Source: Petrolisthes cinctipes (lineage: Eukaryota > Arthropoda > Malacostraca > Decapoda > Porcellanidae). From it: DNA of 64,000 nucleotides. Below the pieces are notes generated by a model that was given only the letters and a program-made list of their open reading frames with translations, was not told the DNA's origin and did not search any database. The stretch spans positions 1 through 64,000 of the forward strand of contig JAWQEG010000282.1 of NCBI GenBank assembly GCA_033782935.1, in the 5' to 3' direction. Of this stretch, positions 33,083 to 44,280 are shown one piece after another (position 1 is the first letter of the stretch; each line of letters begins with the position of its first letter). Made by a program: the position numbers and the translations under genes.

Positions 33083-35277
33083 GATATGCAGCCCTACACC
33101 TGACTCTGCTATCAGACAGTTTGGACAGTGGCTGATACAGTACCTGTGGACTGAGGTACTAACTGTTAGTAACGTTGACAGGAAGTGGGAGAATTACCAA
33201 ACTACTATCACTCAGGCCTACTACCACTTCTTTCCTCCCAATGGATAACACCACCGATTAAGAGGCTGATGGAGCAGCGCAACAAGGCGTTCTATAATGA
33301 CAGGAGGAGGTATAACACCCGCTGGATAACAAGGTCATCAGAGAAATTAAAGCTGCCAAGGTGTACTACCCAACAAAAATTCACCACCTTAAACAAACCA
33401 ACATCAATCAGTGGTACAACAAATTAAAGGACCTGTGTGGGATGGTGTAAAAGTCACCGTCTATTCCCTGTGTTGACGGACATACCAGCAAGGAAGTAGC
33501 TAATCTTATCAATGACCATTTCACCAGGATCTGTCAAACCCTGCCCAGACTGGACTCAGCCCAATAACCAGCTTACCTACCCTCCATCCCTCCCCCACAC
33601 ATTAATGAGCACGAGGTCTACTATAAGCTCTTAATTAAGCTATAAGCTCAAACGCTCCACTACCCATATTGACCTTCCCGTGAGCTTGCTGTTGAGCTTG
33701 CAAAACCCATTTGTTCAATAATTAATGCATCACTTAGTCAGAGTAAATGCCCACAGGATTGGAAGACAGCTTCCGTTACTCCAATACCAAAAGTTTCAAA
33801 ACCCCAGTCACTTAATCAATTAAGACTCATTGCTATAACCCCCCTCCCGAGCCTGTTATGTGAAAGCTTTGTGTTCGACTGAGTTTCAGCCAACATCTCA
33901 AATGCAATTGACCCCCAACAATTTGGAAATATGAAGTCATCATCAACCCCCCATTGTTTCATAAGCCTGCGACACTTTATATACAGTAACCTGGAAAAAA
34001 GAAAGACCTCAGTTGCCCTTATATTCATAGATTTCAGAAAGGCTTTTGATCTAGTAGACCATATCGTAGTACTATGGAAAGCTCTTGATATGGGAGAGGA
34101 GCACAGTCTAGTGGCATGGCTGGCAAACTTCCTGTGTGACAGACGTCTGGCAAACTTCCTGTGTGACGACAGGCGTGAGGTAGTGCGTCACCAGGGTGCA
34201 GTATCTATACACCAACATCTCTCGTGTGGTGTGCCCCAGGGGACCAAGATGGGACCCCTGTGCTTCCTCATCCTAATCAATGACGCCTTAACTGACACAA
34301 TTTTTCGCTGGAAATATGTGGATGACTCAACCGTTGGGACAGTCATCAATAACTTGTCTCCTGACTACCACCTCCTGCAACAACACCTCACCAACCTCCA
34401 GACGTGGACCAACAACAACAACGTCTCCATCAACCACAGCAAGAAAGTAGTGATGCAGTTTCACATGGCTATCACACCCCCACCACTACCAGTGATAACA
34501 CTAGGACAGCAACAACTACAAATAGTGGACACCACCAAACTATTAGGTGTCATGCTGGATGACAAACTGAACTGGAAAAGTCATATCAGCACCATCATCC
34601 AGTCAGCCACATACCGCCTGTATATACTAAGACGACTCAAGTCCCTAGGCACACCCCAAAAGGAGCTGGTAGGAATACACCACACCTTCATCATCCCCAA
34701 GCTGACATACGCCTCCCCCACCTGGTCTTCATCCATCAACCAGACACAGAGGCAGCAGCTGGAGGGGGTACAAAAGAGGGCATGTCATATAATTCTGGGT
34801 ACGGCATACATCACCTACCAACAAGCCCTGGATACCCTCAGAATACCATATCTTGTCACCAGACACCAGCAGCTCCTCTGGGACTTCAGTAAACAGTTGC
34901 TAATCCACCCACGCCATAGAGACCTCCTCCCACCCACCATTCCCAAACCCCGCCACGTCTGTCACTACAACCTACTCAAACCCATCAGAGCTAGGACAGA
35001 CAGATACAAAAATAGTCCCATCCCCACAATAGTCTCTCTAATAAACCAAAAGCACATGTAAATATTTGTACTATGTCCATGTGTGAGTGAACATGCGTGA
35101 TTGTAATTGTGTACGTCTGTGTGTTGGTTTGGTATTTGTTTATGTCTGGTCATTTATAGGTATCTATAAAGTATAACCTATTTGCATCACCATTTTACAA
35201 TGTATATTTTCAGCCCTTGGCTGCCTGTACCAAATAAACATATTATTATTAATGTTGTTATTATTATTATTATTAAT
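33083..35277 (+). pseudogene. Jockey/CR1-like LINE, 5'-truncated, with RT domain and (ATT)n tail
   Basis: A LINE encoding a reverse transcriptase, truncated before or within the endonuclease. Order: FGQWLIQYLWTEV and WENYQTTITQAYYHFFP (about 33,115-33,235), IKAAKVYYPTKIHHLKQTNI and LINDHFTRICQTLPRLD, then DWKTASVTPIPKVSKPQ (about 33,760). The 376-codon frame 33,931-35,061 has ALIFIDFRKAFDLVDHIVVL, CGVPQGTKMGPLCFLILIND, WKYVDDSTVG (catalytic YVDD), VDTTKLLGVMLDDKLNWKSH, and the RARTDRYKNSPIPTIVSL tail. The same frame extends upstream through a TGA at 33,880-33,882, and earlier parts need frameshifts. ACCAAATAAACATATTATTA near 35,230 precedes the (ATT)n tail. ATACCAA flanks it (33,076-33,082; 35,278-35,284). 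Clade is uncertain. Confidence 0.85.
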
Positions 35278-35392
35278 ATACCAAAATAGTATGCATATAT
35301 ATGTATTACGTTACGTTACGTTTATGCAGTCCATCGTGGCCGATGACGACATTCGATGTCCCCCAATGACGAACCAGTGAGAACTTGTCAAT

Positions 35393-38300
35393 TCATGGAT
35401 GTTGTTGTCTTTGTGGTCTCCGATGAGAGTTTGTGTGGCTCAGGAAGCCTATGCGTGATTTGCACACCGTGCCACACATTGCACATATTAGTTGAGGGTC
35501 TGGAACTGCAGCAGCAACTGGCCCAGCGTGACGCTGTTGTCTCTTCAGGGTACGGTGTGTTCTCCAGGCTTCCTCCAGTGTACCAACTCCACCCTTTATT
35601 TTTGATCGCCATTGTGTCTTGTCTGTAGCTAAGGTTTCGAGTGTCCCAGGGTTCATATTGCATCTCTTCAGTGTCGTTTTTGCTTGGTCCTTGTACCTTT
35701 TCTTAGGTCCTCCCGCTTTTCTTGGACAATTTAGTAACTGATCATACAGTACTTGTCTGGGAAGCCGATCTTCTGGCATCCTTATGACATGGCCAAGCCA
35801 ACGTAGCTGCCTCTGTGCTACCATGGGTTCAATGCTGGTGGTGTTTGTCCGCTCAGTTATCTCCGTGTGTGGAATACGGTCTCTCCAGGTGAGACCTAAT
35901 ATCTTCTGTAAGCATGAGATATGGAAGCGTTGTAGTTGCTTCAAATGGTACTGATAGTATGTCCAAGTCTCTGCACCGTACAGAAGGGTGGATATACACA
36001 CTGCTTAATACACTTTAATTTTAGTTTCTAGTTTCAGATGTTTATTTTGAAATACTCGGTCCCTTAATCTGCCAAATGACCGCGCTGCTTTGTTGATGTT
36101 ATCGAGGACATCTTCGTCTATTCTGCTGGATGGGGTTACAACACTGCCCAAATATTTAAAATTTGAGACAGTTTGCAGTTGTGTACCATCCAATGTAAAT
36201 ATTGGCACCTCTTGATTGGGATCGGTATTACAAATCATTACTTCTGTCTTTCTGGCATTGATCTGCATCCCCAGTGATCTATATATATTAGAAAAGACAT
36301 CAAGGATGTGCTGCAATGACTGGGGAGTGTGGGAAATAATGGCAGCATCATCAGCATATTGTAGTTCTATAATCTGGCGTATGGAGGTTTTTGTGTGGGC
36401 TTGTAGTCTACGGATGTTGAAGAGACTACCATCAAGCCTATACTCAAGTTGTATACCATCCTCAGCATATAAGGAGTTCTGTGCTAATGTCATTATAACA
36501 GAGACAAAGATGTTAAATAGTACAGGGGCGAGAACATCACCCTGTTTGACTCCTACCTCCACTGGAAAGGGTGGAGATTCCAGGCCACCAATACATACTT
36601 TACCTTGCATGTTATTATGAAAAATTTTCAACATGTTTAAGAATTTAGGAGGAACTCCGTATTTAGTAAGAATTTTCCATAGCAGATCCCTGGGCACAGT
36701 GTCGAAGGCTTTTATCAAGTCAATAAATACAATATAAAGGTCTTTGTTTTGTTCCATACATTTTTCTTGTATTTGTTTTAGAGTAAATATCATGTCTACG
36801 GTGCTCCTGTTCTTCCTGAAACCACACTGTGAATCTGGTAAAACTGCTTCTGATATGTGAGTCACAAGACGAGAGAGCATAACCCGAGCAAGGATCTTAC
36901 CTGCAACCGAGAGGAGAAAGATTCCTCGACTGTTGTTGCAGTCTTCTCGATCTCCCTTGTTTTTATATATAGGGATGATATTAGGGTCCACCCACAGTTT
37001 GGGCAATTTCTCGCCCCTCCACAAAGCACATATAAAATTGTGTAGCTGTAACTTCAATAAGTACCCACCATACCTAAACACTTCCCCGGGGACACCATCT
37101 GGTCCACACGCTTTTCCATCTTTCAGGTGTTTGATGGCATTACAGACTTCATAATATCCAGGGATCGTGTCCAGGTTCTGAATGAGAGGTAAATCCGGTA
37201 ACAAATCTAGGATGAATTCATCCACGTCATTGTGATGATTGAGTAAGGTATGAAAATGTTCAGCCCACCGGTCCAGAATTTTGCCTCGTTCTCTGTGAAT
37301 GGTCGTACCATCTACAGACCGAACTGAATCAAGCCGGTTTCTTCTGGGTCCATAGACTGATTTAAGGGCATTATAAAAACCTTGCATGTTATTGGTATCC
37401 GCAAAGGCTTGTATTTCCTGAGCTCGCTCGATCCAACAGCAATTTTCCATCCGTCTAAGCTGTTGTTGCGCTTCTGCCCTGAGGTCCTTCCACCGTTTGG
37501 CCAGTGTTTCTGATTGAGGGTTGGCTAGGAAGGCATCATGGGCTCTTCGCTTTCTCTCTAATAACTCATGGATATGTGTTGAATTTTGATCGAACCAGTT
37601 CTTTCCTTAAGGCCTAATGTTTCTTCTGTAGCTTCCTTTATGATGGAACAAAACCGTTCCCATTCTACATCTGGGTCGTCGATGTCGTCTGCATAACCGT
37701 TGACTGCAGTAGCTAGTTTGTCCCCAATTTTTCCCCGTAACTGATTTCTTGTTTCGGGACTCTTAAGTGCAGCAAAATTTAGTTTTTTAGCTGGTGCCTG
37801 TCTACGTACAGGGGGTCTAACTTTCATTCTCATCTTAGATCTGACAAGGCGATGGTCAGTCCAGCATTCTGCTCCTCTCATTACTCGTGTGATGGTTATG
37901 TCACTGATATCTTTCCTTCTGGTGATGACATAATCCAGCATGTGCCAGTGGCCTGATCGAGGGTGTTTCCAGGTGTTTTTATATTTGTCTTATTGTTGAT
38001 AAATGGTGTTCGTTATAACCATTTCGTGCTCGGCACACAGTGTCAGTAGTCTCAACCCATTAGAATTCATGCTGCCTGTGCCATGTTGTCCGATGGCACC
38101 ATCCCATAAGTCCTTGTTTCTCCCCACGCGTGAATTAAAATCCTCCATCAGTACAACTTTGTCACTCCTATTGATGTTATGAAGCACTGTGTCCAGGGAG
38201 CTGTAAAATCTGTCTTTTGTGTCTTCATCAGAATTCAGCGTTGGAGCATACGCGCTTATGAGTGTGATATAACGGCCTTTAACAAGGGGTATTCTCCAGG

Positions 38301-38664
38301 TCATTAGCCTCTCATTTATGGCGGTTGGGCCCTCTGGTATGTTGGTAAGAAGCTTAGTTTTAGCAGCAAACCCCACCCCGTGAATCCTGGGCTCCTCCTC
38401 ATTCAGCCCCCTCCAGTAAAAGGTGTAACCTTCTCCAATTTCCTCAAGAGAGTCTTCCCCAGGAAATCGAGTCTCACTTAATGCAGCAAAATCGATGTCA
38501 TATCTGCGCAGTTCATGTGCAACAATCGCGGTTCTTCTGGCTGGTCTTGTGCCATTGGTAGTTTGGTCCATCAGGATACGCACATTCCATGTGGCTAAAT
38601 TTACATTAGATTTATGCTGTTTGCTATCGCTTTGGGCGTTGACTGTATGACTGCGACAAGCCAT
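35393..38664 (-). pseudogene. LINE ORF: endonuclease, RT and C2H2 finger, with two stops and one frameshift
   Basis: A single ORF of about 1,090 codons. N-terminus: VNLATWNVRILMDQ, FAALSETRFPGEDSLEEIGE, LISAYAPTLNSDEDTKDRFY, then VVLMEDFNSRVGR where GDFN is usual, and SNGLRLLTLCAEHEMVITNT. A TAA at 37,990-37,992 is followed in frame by WKHPRSGHWHMLDYVITRRK and CWTDHRLV. A frameshift near 37,605 leads into HIHELLERKRRAHDAFL. RT: KDGKACGPDGVPGEVFR, VFIDLIKAFDTVPRDLLWKI, VGVKQGDVLAPVLFNIF, LQYADDAAI (catalytic YADD intact), SNFKYLGSVVTPSSRIDED. A TAA at 36,002-36,004 precedes LLYGAETWTYYQYHL and RQLRWLGHVIRMPEDRLPRQ. The end CAMCGTVCKSRIGFLSHTNS plus His is a C2H2 finger. The endonuclease resembles the RTE-derived CFDP2 family. 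Confidence 0.85.
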
Positions 38665-39403
38665 CTAGTCCTTGGCGGAGGGACGATTTTTAGGCAACCT
38701 TTTCTATGCCCTTCCCTGATTGAGGGAAAGCTTCGCAGACCCTAAACAGGACAGCTTTGTCGCGACATACGACTGCCGAAGATGAATGCCACTCCTTCCC
38801 ATTCATCAGCGACCATATGGCACGCGCCGCCTCCGTGCAGAGCTCAGACTAAGGGCCTCCAGCACCAACGCATGCCTGCCCCCACCGTCCTGCTCCATCG
38901 CCGGAGGACTTTTGGGTGTCGAAGGATGAGATATGAAAGGGATGAGTTGTGAAAGGGAACAAAGTGCAAGCCCATGTGAGTAGATTAATGTGAGTAGTAG
39001 GCTTGGGCTTTCCTATACTCACAGCCTTGACAGAACCAGCAGTAATCAGATGGCAAGTGAACCTCGACGATCTGTCTGCTAGCACCGCTGCAGGGGAATC
39101 GCCAATATGACAGAAAGTAGGTATTCTGTCATCCGCCTCAATGCACATCCCCAGTGCATGCTCTTTCCTCGGGGGAGCACCCGAAGCCCTTGTCTCAGCA
39201 GACTATCCCACAGGGCATTAGGGGTCCCCTCACTTGGTTTAGCCCATCAGCCGAGATGGTTAACCGGGGTGTGGCGCTAGGAGCCAGTCAAGTGAGAATT
39301 GAGGAGTCAGTGACGTCCAGTGTCCTGTGGCCACCCATACGGGTGCGGCTGGCCCAGTGACAAAGGTACTACGCCTCCTGACATCCCCCATGCACCCCAT
39401 ATG
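38665..39403 (-). other. 5' leader of the LINE
   Basis: Noticeably more GC-rich than the flanking satellite, with no ORF1 that I can recognise. A possible internal promoter cannot be identified by eye. Confidence 0.5.
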
Positions 39404-39690
39404 TATATGTATTAACACATACACACACACACATACCTAATAGAATATACACACATATGTATTAACACACATACTCATACATACACACACGTATGTATTA
39501 ACACACATACTCCTACACACACATATGTATTAACACACACACATATACACACCAATACCCTAATAGTATACACACATATGTATTAACACACACACACACA
39601 TACACACGTATGTATTAACACACACACATATACACACACATACCTTAATACTATACACATATATGTATTAACACACACATATACACACAC
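39404..39690. repeat. ACAC/ATGTATTA satellite, right part
   Basis: Continuation of 32,905-33,082 after the two LINEs, with units such as ACACACATATGTATTAACAC and CATACCTTAATACTATACAC. Confidence 0.85.
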
Positions 39691-39799
39691 AGAATGGTAA
39701 CAGTAGTAATAACTCAACCTTTACTTATCATGGTGTGAAAATTTTTACTAAGTTGTATAGATTAGTGAACAGCAAGTTGATGTTGTGGTTTCATTAGAG

Positions 39800-39975
39800 A
39801 GAGAGAGTTGTGTGTGTTGGCATGGGTGTGTGTGCCTGTGTGTGTACATCTGTGTGCTTGTGCGTGTGCGTGCCTGTGTGTGTACGTGCGTGTGTGTACG
39901 TGTGTGCCTGTGCGTGCATGCATGCGTGTGTGTTCGTGCTTGCATGCACGTGCGTGCGTGTGTGTTTGTGGAGGG
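39800..39975. repeat. Alternating GT/GC/AC tract
   Basis: About 170 bp of mostly alternating purine-pyrimidine sequence (GTGCGTGTGCGTGCCTGTGT, GCATGCATGCGTGTGTG). Four overlapping open frames on both strands are artefacts. Confidence 0.8.
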
Positions 39976-40210
39976 GGGGGATCTGATCGAGGTGGTAGGA
40001 TAATTTGTACATGGATGACTTCCATTCATCCCTGGTTTTGATCTGTGACCACAATATAATTAATAATTAATTGGTTGTTGGTGAATCTGACATTACATGA
40101 TAACATTAATATTAATATATTAATATACATCTTTATATGTACAGTCCTCAGGGACATCTGAAACACAGTACATGTTTCCAATATTAATAAACACCTTTAT
40201 ATGTATAGTG

Positions 40211-40497
40211 CTAACCTAACCTAACCTAACCTAACCTAACCTTTATATGTTTAGTGCTAACCTAACCTAACGTTTATATGTACAGTGCTAACCTAACCTA
40301 ACCTAACCTAACCTTTATATGTATAGTGCTACCCTAACCTTACCTAACCTTTATATGTACACTGCTAACCTAACCTAACCTTTATATATACAGTCCTAAC
40401 CTAACCTAACCTAACCTTTATATGTACAGTCCTAACCTAACCTAACCTTTATATATACAGTCCTAACCTAACCTAACCTAACCTAACCTTTATATGT
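40211..40497. repeat. Interstitial telomere-like repeat, composite
   Basis: Runs of (CTAAC)n, two to five units each, alternate with a CTTTATATGTACAGTG/C-type spacer, eight or so times. (CCTAA)n is the complement of the arthropod telomere repeat TTAGG. The spacer also occurs alone just outside, next to CCTCAGGGACATCTGAA at about 40,135 and CCTCAGGGTGTGGCTGGACA at about 40,500, so the telomere motif seems to have grown inside an existing sequence. Confidence 0.85.
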
Positions 40498-41480
40498 AGT
40501 CCTCAGGGTGTGGCTGGACATCTGAACCAACGGGTGAAGTTCCACTAGACCGGTCCATCTGTGGCCTGGTGGTCACAAAGGAAAGGTAAGTAACACACAC
40601 AGACAACACATGACCTATTCACTGGTCCATGTGTTCTTATCCCTGGCCATTATCACTCTCAACACACACACAGATACACACAGACAACACATGACCTATT
40701 CACTCTCTCCCTCAGATAATAAAATATATCTATAAAAGAGAGGCGTCTGTCTGTGTGTGTTTGTCTGTGTGAACTTTTCTCCCAAACCAAAAGAAATATT
40801 CGGAACAAACCATATATATATATATATACCTGAAAGGGCATGACCCAGGGAAGGTTAAGGTACAGTAGGCTCCACTTCCACGTTTACCACTACCAATGTT
40901 GAGCCACCCAGAAATTAGAATCCCTAACCACGTGTGATCCTGATACGAACCACTCACTACAGAGTGAGATGGAAAGAGTGGTTTGGTAAAGGAAAGTGTG
41001 TCTCATAAGGTGTGTGTATGAATTTAACACTGTTCTCTCTGACACTTGTGATGGTTCTCCAACACCTGATTGTCTGGCCTAGACATTACTATCTAATGAC
41101 TCCATCTGATTAATATAATATCCTACCATATTGCATGCATTGTAATTGCATACAAAACATAACATTATTTATTTTCAGGTCCTGTTTGCATAATTGAACT
41201 AATCATGTTTGGCCACACAAAATGATGTTGTAGGTATTGAGAAGGAGAATATGGTGGAGAAATGAAGGAGTCGAGTGAGTACTGGAAATGGGTAAAGGAG
41301 AAGGGTAATGGAAAGAGGATGTGGTCGAGGTGTAGGACAGAGTGTGGAGAAGTGAGTGAGTAATCATTGGGTAGTTAAGTCACACTCCACTACAAAACAA
41401 TATCCTTTGGTAACCAGTAACACAAAGTCATTAATCAGAAAATGTCTTGACTGTGGTCAAGTAACAAAATTGGCTTACTT

Positions 41481-41697
41481 GTAATATATTGCAACAATAA
41501 ATAGAGGGTGGAAGGTTTCATTGCATAACATGGTAATATATTGCAACAATAAATAGAGGGTGGAAGGTTTCATTGCATAACATGGTAATATATTGCAACA
41601 ATAAATAGAGGGTGGAAGGTTTCATTGCATAACATGGTAATATATTGCAACAATAAATAGAGGGTGGAAGTTTCATTGCATAACATGGTAATATATT
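41481..41697. repeat. 52-bp tandem repeat, four copies
   Basis: GTAATATATTGCAACAATAA starts at 41,481, 41,533, 41,585 and 41,637, with GAGGGTGGAAGGTTTCATTG inside each. The last copy lacks one G. Confidence 0.95.
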
Positions 41698-41714
41698 AAC
41701 AATTTTAGGATACA

Positions 41715-41880
41715 TATAAAGGTTTGGCCACTTTGCAGACTCAAGCTATTCCTTTGAAATTCTTCAACTGTCCCTTTTTCCTTCTCTTTCCTTCTGGTTA
41801 CTGTTTATCTTCTTCATTTCTTTTCTTTTCGTGTTAATGTCCTCCAGGACCAGTATGGCCTTCTTTCTTCCACTTCATTT
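41715..41880. mobile_element. Possible SINE remnant
   Basis: AAATTCTTCAACTGTCCCTT then TTTCCTTCTCTTTCCTTCTGG resembles the middle of the SINE at 10,819 (AGTTCTTCAACTGTCCCTCT). No tail or target-site duplication recognised. Confidence 0.3.
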
Positions 41881-42439
41881 ACTCAAACTTATTCATTATA
41901 ATTGAATTGTATTGAACACATGCATATCATACGTAGACATGAACGTCACTCTTTTATCTTCCATTATTCGGAGATACTTACTATGTAACTATACTAAGGA
42001 AGAGAGCCGGAGGAATGTGTTTTCAACTTGTATAGCCTTTTGTGAACTCCTCACGAGGCAATATTGACAAGGTATATACTGGTAATAATTCATTACACAA
42101 ACATTTTAAGGAACTTTCATTACCACCAGGTTATTCTTCCTTGCCATGCTACAATTGTCTACCATGACAAAGTTAAAATCATAGTGACAACAAAATAATA
42201 ATCATAAAGTGGGTGGTGCACGAACACAATCTTTAAGGGTTATGGATGTTTTGGTATTGATTATTCCACCTTCTCTTTATTAGTAACTGGCAGGATAAAA
42301 ATGACTTACTACATGACTCATATATATATATTTAATAAACAATTGCTGGCATGTAAATTATACTGTGACATAAATTCTATATTAATTTTGTATAATACAT
42401 CAAATAACACTACTCGATCACTGTTGATGCTTTAGCATT

Positions 42440-42765
42440 TCAACTCAACCCCTGTTTCCATTTCACTCTGTAATGATTGGTTCGCCTCATGATCACACGT
42501 GGTTCGGGATTCAAGATTCTAGGTGGTTCAACATTGCCAACGTTAACTTATATACGGTACGCGGAAGTGAAGCCAACTGTACATAAAAACTTCACATTTC
42601 GAAGATTACAATATCCTCTGAAGCTGTCATATGGAATGACTATTAATAAGAGCCAAGGTCAAACCATGACATCTATAGGGCTTGATCTATCTGAAAATCC
42701 AGCCTTCACACATGGACAGCTCTATGTTGTACTTTGACGTGTTGGAAATGCAGAGAACATCTATA
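42440..42765 (+). pseudogene. Helitron Pif1-like helicase, C-terminal fragment
   Basis: An 86-codon open stretch (42,477-42,737) contains FTFRRLQYPLKLSYGMTINK, SQGQTMTSIGLDLSENPAF and THGQLYVVL. MTINKSQGQ and HGQLYVALSR are the C-terminal motifs of Helitron-encoded Pif1-family helicases. A TGA follows VVL exactly where ALSR should be, and RVGNAENIYILTPN continues in the same frame. The rest of the helicase and any Rep domain are absent. Confidence 0.8.
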
Positions 42766-43080
42766 TATTGACTCCAAACCAAAAGACAAAAAAAAAATTG
42801 TGTACACTGAAGTTTTGCAATGAAAGTTTGACCATAACACAGAAAAGTTTATGCTGTTTACGTTATATACAGGTTTTTTCAGTACATTCTTTACCCGCCG
42901 CACTACGAAATCAGCTTAAAAATTGTTTTTTTAAGCTGATGTCGTAGTGCGGTTTAGAGTCAATATATTGATGTTCTCTGCATTTCCAACACGTAAAAGT
43001 GCAACATAGAGCTGCCAATGTGCGAAGGCTGGATTTTCAGAGAGATCAAGGCCTATAGAAAGGCCTTAAGAAAATAAAGA
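42670..43080. repeat. Inverted duplication of the helicase fragment (palindrome centred near 42,925)
   Basis: CCGCACTACGAAATCAGCTT at about 42,897 is mirrored by AAGCTGATGTCGTAGTGCGG at about 42,933, with A/T-rich DNA between. Further out, TTCCAACACGTnAAAGTnCA and GAAGGCTGGATTTTCAGA at 42,985-43,045 mirror 42,690-42,755. About 115 bp of the left arm (roughly 42,780-42,895) has no partner. Confidence 0.85.
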
Positions 43081-43473
43081 AAACGCGGTGGGTAAACGAT
43101 TGAGCAAAAAACCTTGTACAGTCGCGGTCAATAACAATCATCCACATATGGGTATCTCAAACAATTTATTGTCTAATGTTTTCAAGTTCACATATGATGT
43201 TATTGTTTTAAGTAGTGTGTAGCTGCTTGTATTAAATTAAAAGATAGTAGTTAACCTATTTATTGGAAAGATTATCATCTAAGGAACAGAGGGAAGCTGT
43301 CAAACTCTTATGTGAGTTACCCCTATATGGATGATTATATATGGCTGCGACTCTATGTAAACCATGCTGAAAAACAAAAATAAAAAAATTGATTGTTTTT
43401 ACTCCTCCTTCTGGCACCGTACCTTACCACTTCAAGTTTAGTTGGACCAGCGAAGCGGGCCGGGTACAGCTAG

Positions 43474-44090
43474 TTTGAAATAATATAAGGTAAGTCATTT
43501 TACGAGCCTGTGAAACTTATAACTCCATACTGTATTTATGACTTGGCAGATGTGACGAATTGACTTTTGCCTCTGACTGTACAAGTTTGTTCACTGCACT
43601 GATTCCACTGTTATAGTGTGGAAAAGGCAACTATTAACTTTTCTGCTATTTGTTCAGGTTTGAGACAGTGGTTTGGTTTATTATATTTCATATTCCCATT
43701 GGTATAGATTAAGGGACTCTGTTATGTAGTCAGAAAATTGGAGATAGATGAGTCCTTCAAATGTTGCTACCAAACACTATCTAATTAAAGGATCTTGTTT
43801 CGTGGCATAGGCAGGAGGAATCAAGAGCCACCAGATCTCAAACACGATTACAGGGTCCCTTTATATACGAGTGCTATCTTGGTATTAAATGTATGACAGA
43901 GAACAGCACCCTGGTGAATACAAAGGAATACAAAGGAAGTACAGGCAACAGGAGGTCAATAGTGACCTTTTACTAGGTTACATGTTTAACTATGCTAATC
44001 TAGACTACGTGTTGAAGGAAAGGATAGCAAAGGACAAGGCTCCTCCCCACCCACCACTCCCACCGGATAAACCGGTTGTGGTGGGTCTCT
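43474..44090. other. Unassigned stretch with one possible coding island
   Basis: No repeat or TE motif seen up to 44,090. A frame starting at ATG 43,889 gives about 68 non-repetitive, hydrophilic residues (EYKGIQRKYRQQEVNSDLL, then GYMFNYANLDYVLKERIAKD, then a proline-rich run) before entering the GTATGT-rich tract. TAA immediately precedes the ATG. I do not recognise the family; it may be chance or an unknown exon or element fragment. Confidence 0.35.
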
Positions 44091-44280
44091 CTCCTATGTA
44101 TGTTTGTATATGTGTATATGTGTATGTGTGTATGTATATGTGTATATATGCATGTATGTGTGTATATGTATGTATGTATGTGTATATATATTTATGTATG
44201 TGTGTAAGTATATATGTATGTATAGAGAAAGATGTGTATCTACTTTATATTTGTGTGTGTATATATGTATGTATGAAGGC
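44090..44280. repeat. (GTAT)n-rich tract
   Basis: Irregular GTATGT and GTATAT repeats. Open frames through it are low-complexity. Confidence 0.85.

Larger units (their letters stand above)
35309..39403 (-). mobile_element. Near full-length LINE (endonuclease, RT, C-terminal zinc finger), opposite orientation
   Basis: About 4.1 kb. TATATGTATTA occurs on both sides (35,298-35,308 and 39,404-39,414), consistent with an 11-bp target-site duplication in the ACAC satellite. The 3' end is ATGGACTGCATAAA plus a (CGTAA)n tail, seen as TTACGTTACGTTACG at 35,306-35,320. The ORF runs 38,664 to 35,393 and the 5' leader 38,665-39,403. The element lies just downstream of, and antiparallel to, the 33.1-35.3 kb LINE. 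Confidence 0.85.
40729..43473 (+). mobile_element. Helitron-like element, 2,745 bp, both termini present
   Basis: The 5' end TCTATAAAAGAG followed by CGTCTGTCTGTGTGTGTTTG is the usual Helitron start. The 3' end GGGCCGGGTACAGCTAG finishes in CTAG, preceded by a hairpin (stem CCAGC/GCGGG, loop GAA, 43,447-43,459). The host base is A on the left (40,728) and T on the right (43,474), as expected for insertion between A and T. Only a Pif1-like helicase C-terminal remnant is coding (42,477-42,760), and part of that is duplicated in inverted orientation. The element also holds a 52-bp tandem repeat. No Rep (HUH) domain found, so it is non-autonomous or badly decayed. Confidence 0.8.

Noticed and set aside
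40211..40497. True chromosome end
   Set aside because: (CCTAA)n runs are short, interrupted by a spacer and followed by 23 kb of other sequence; an interstitial composite is more likely.
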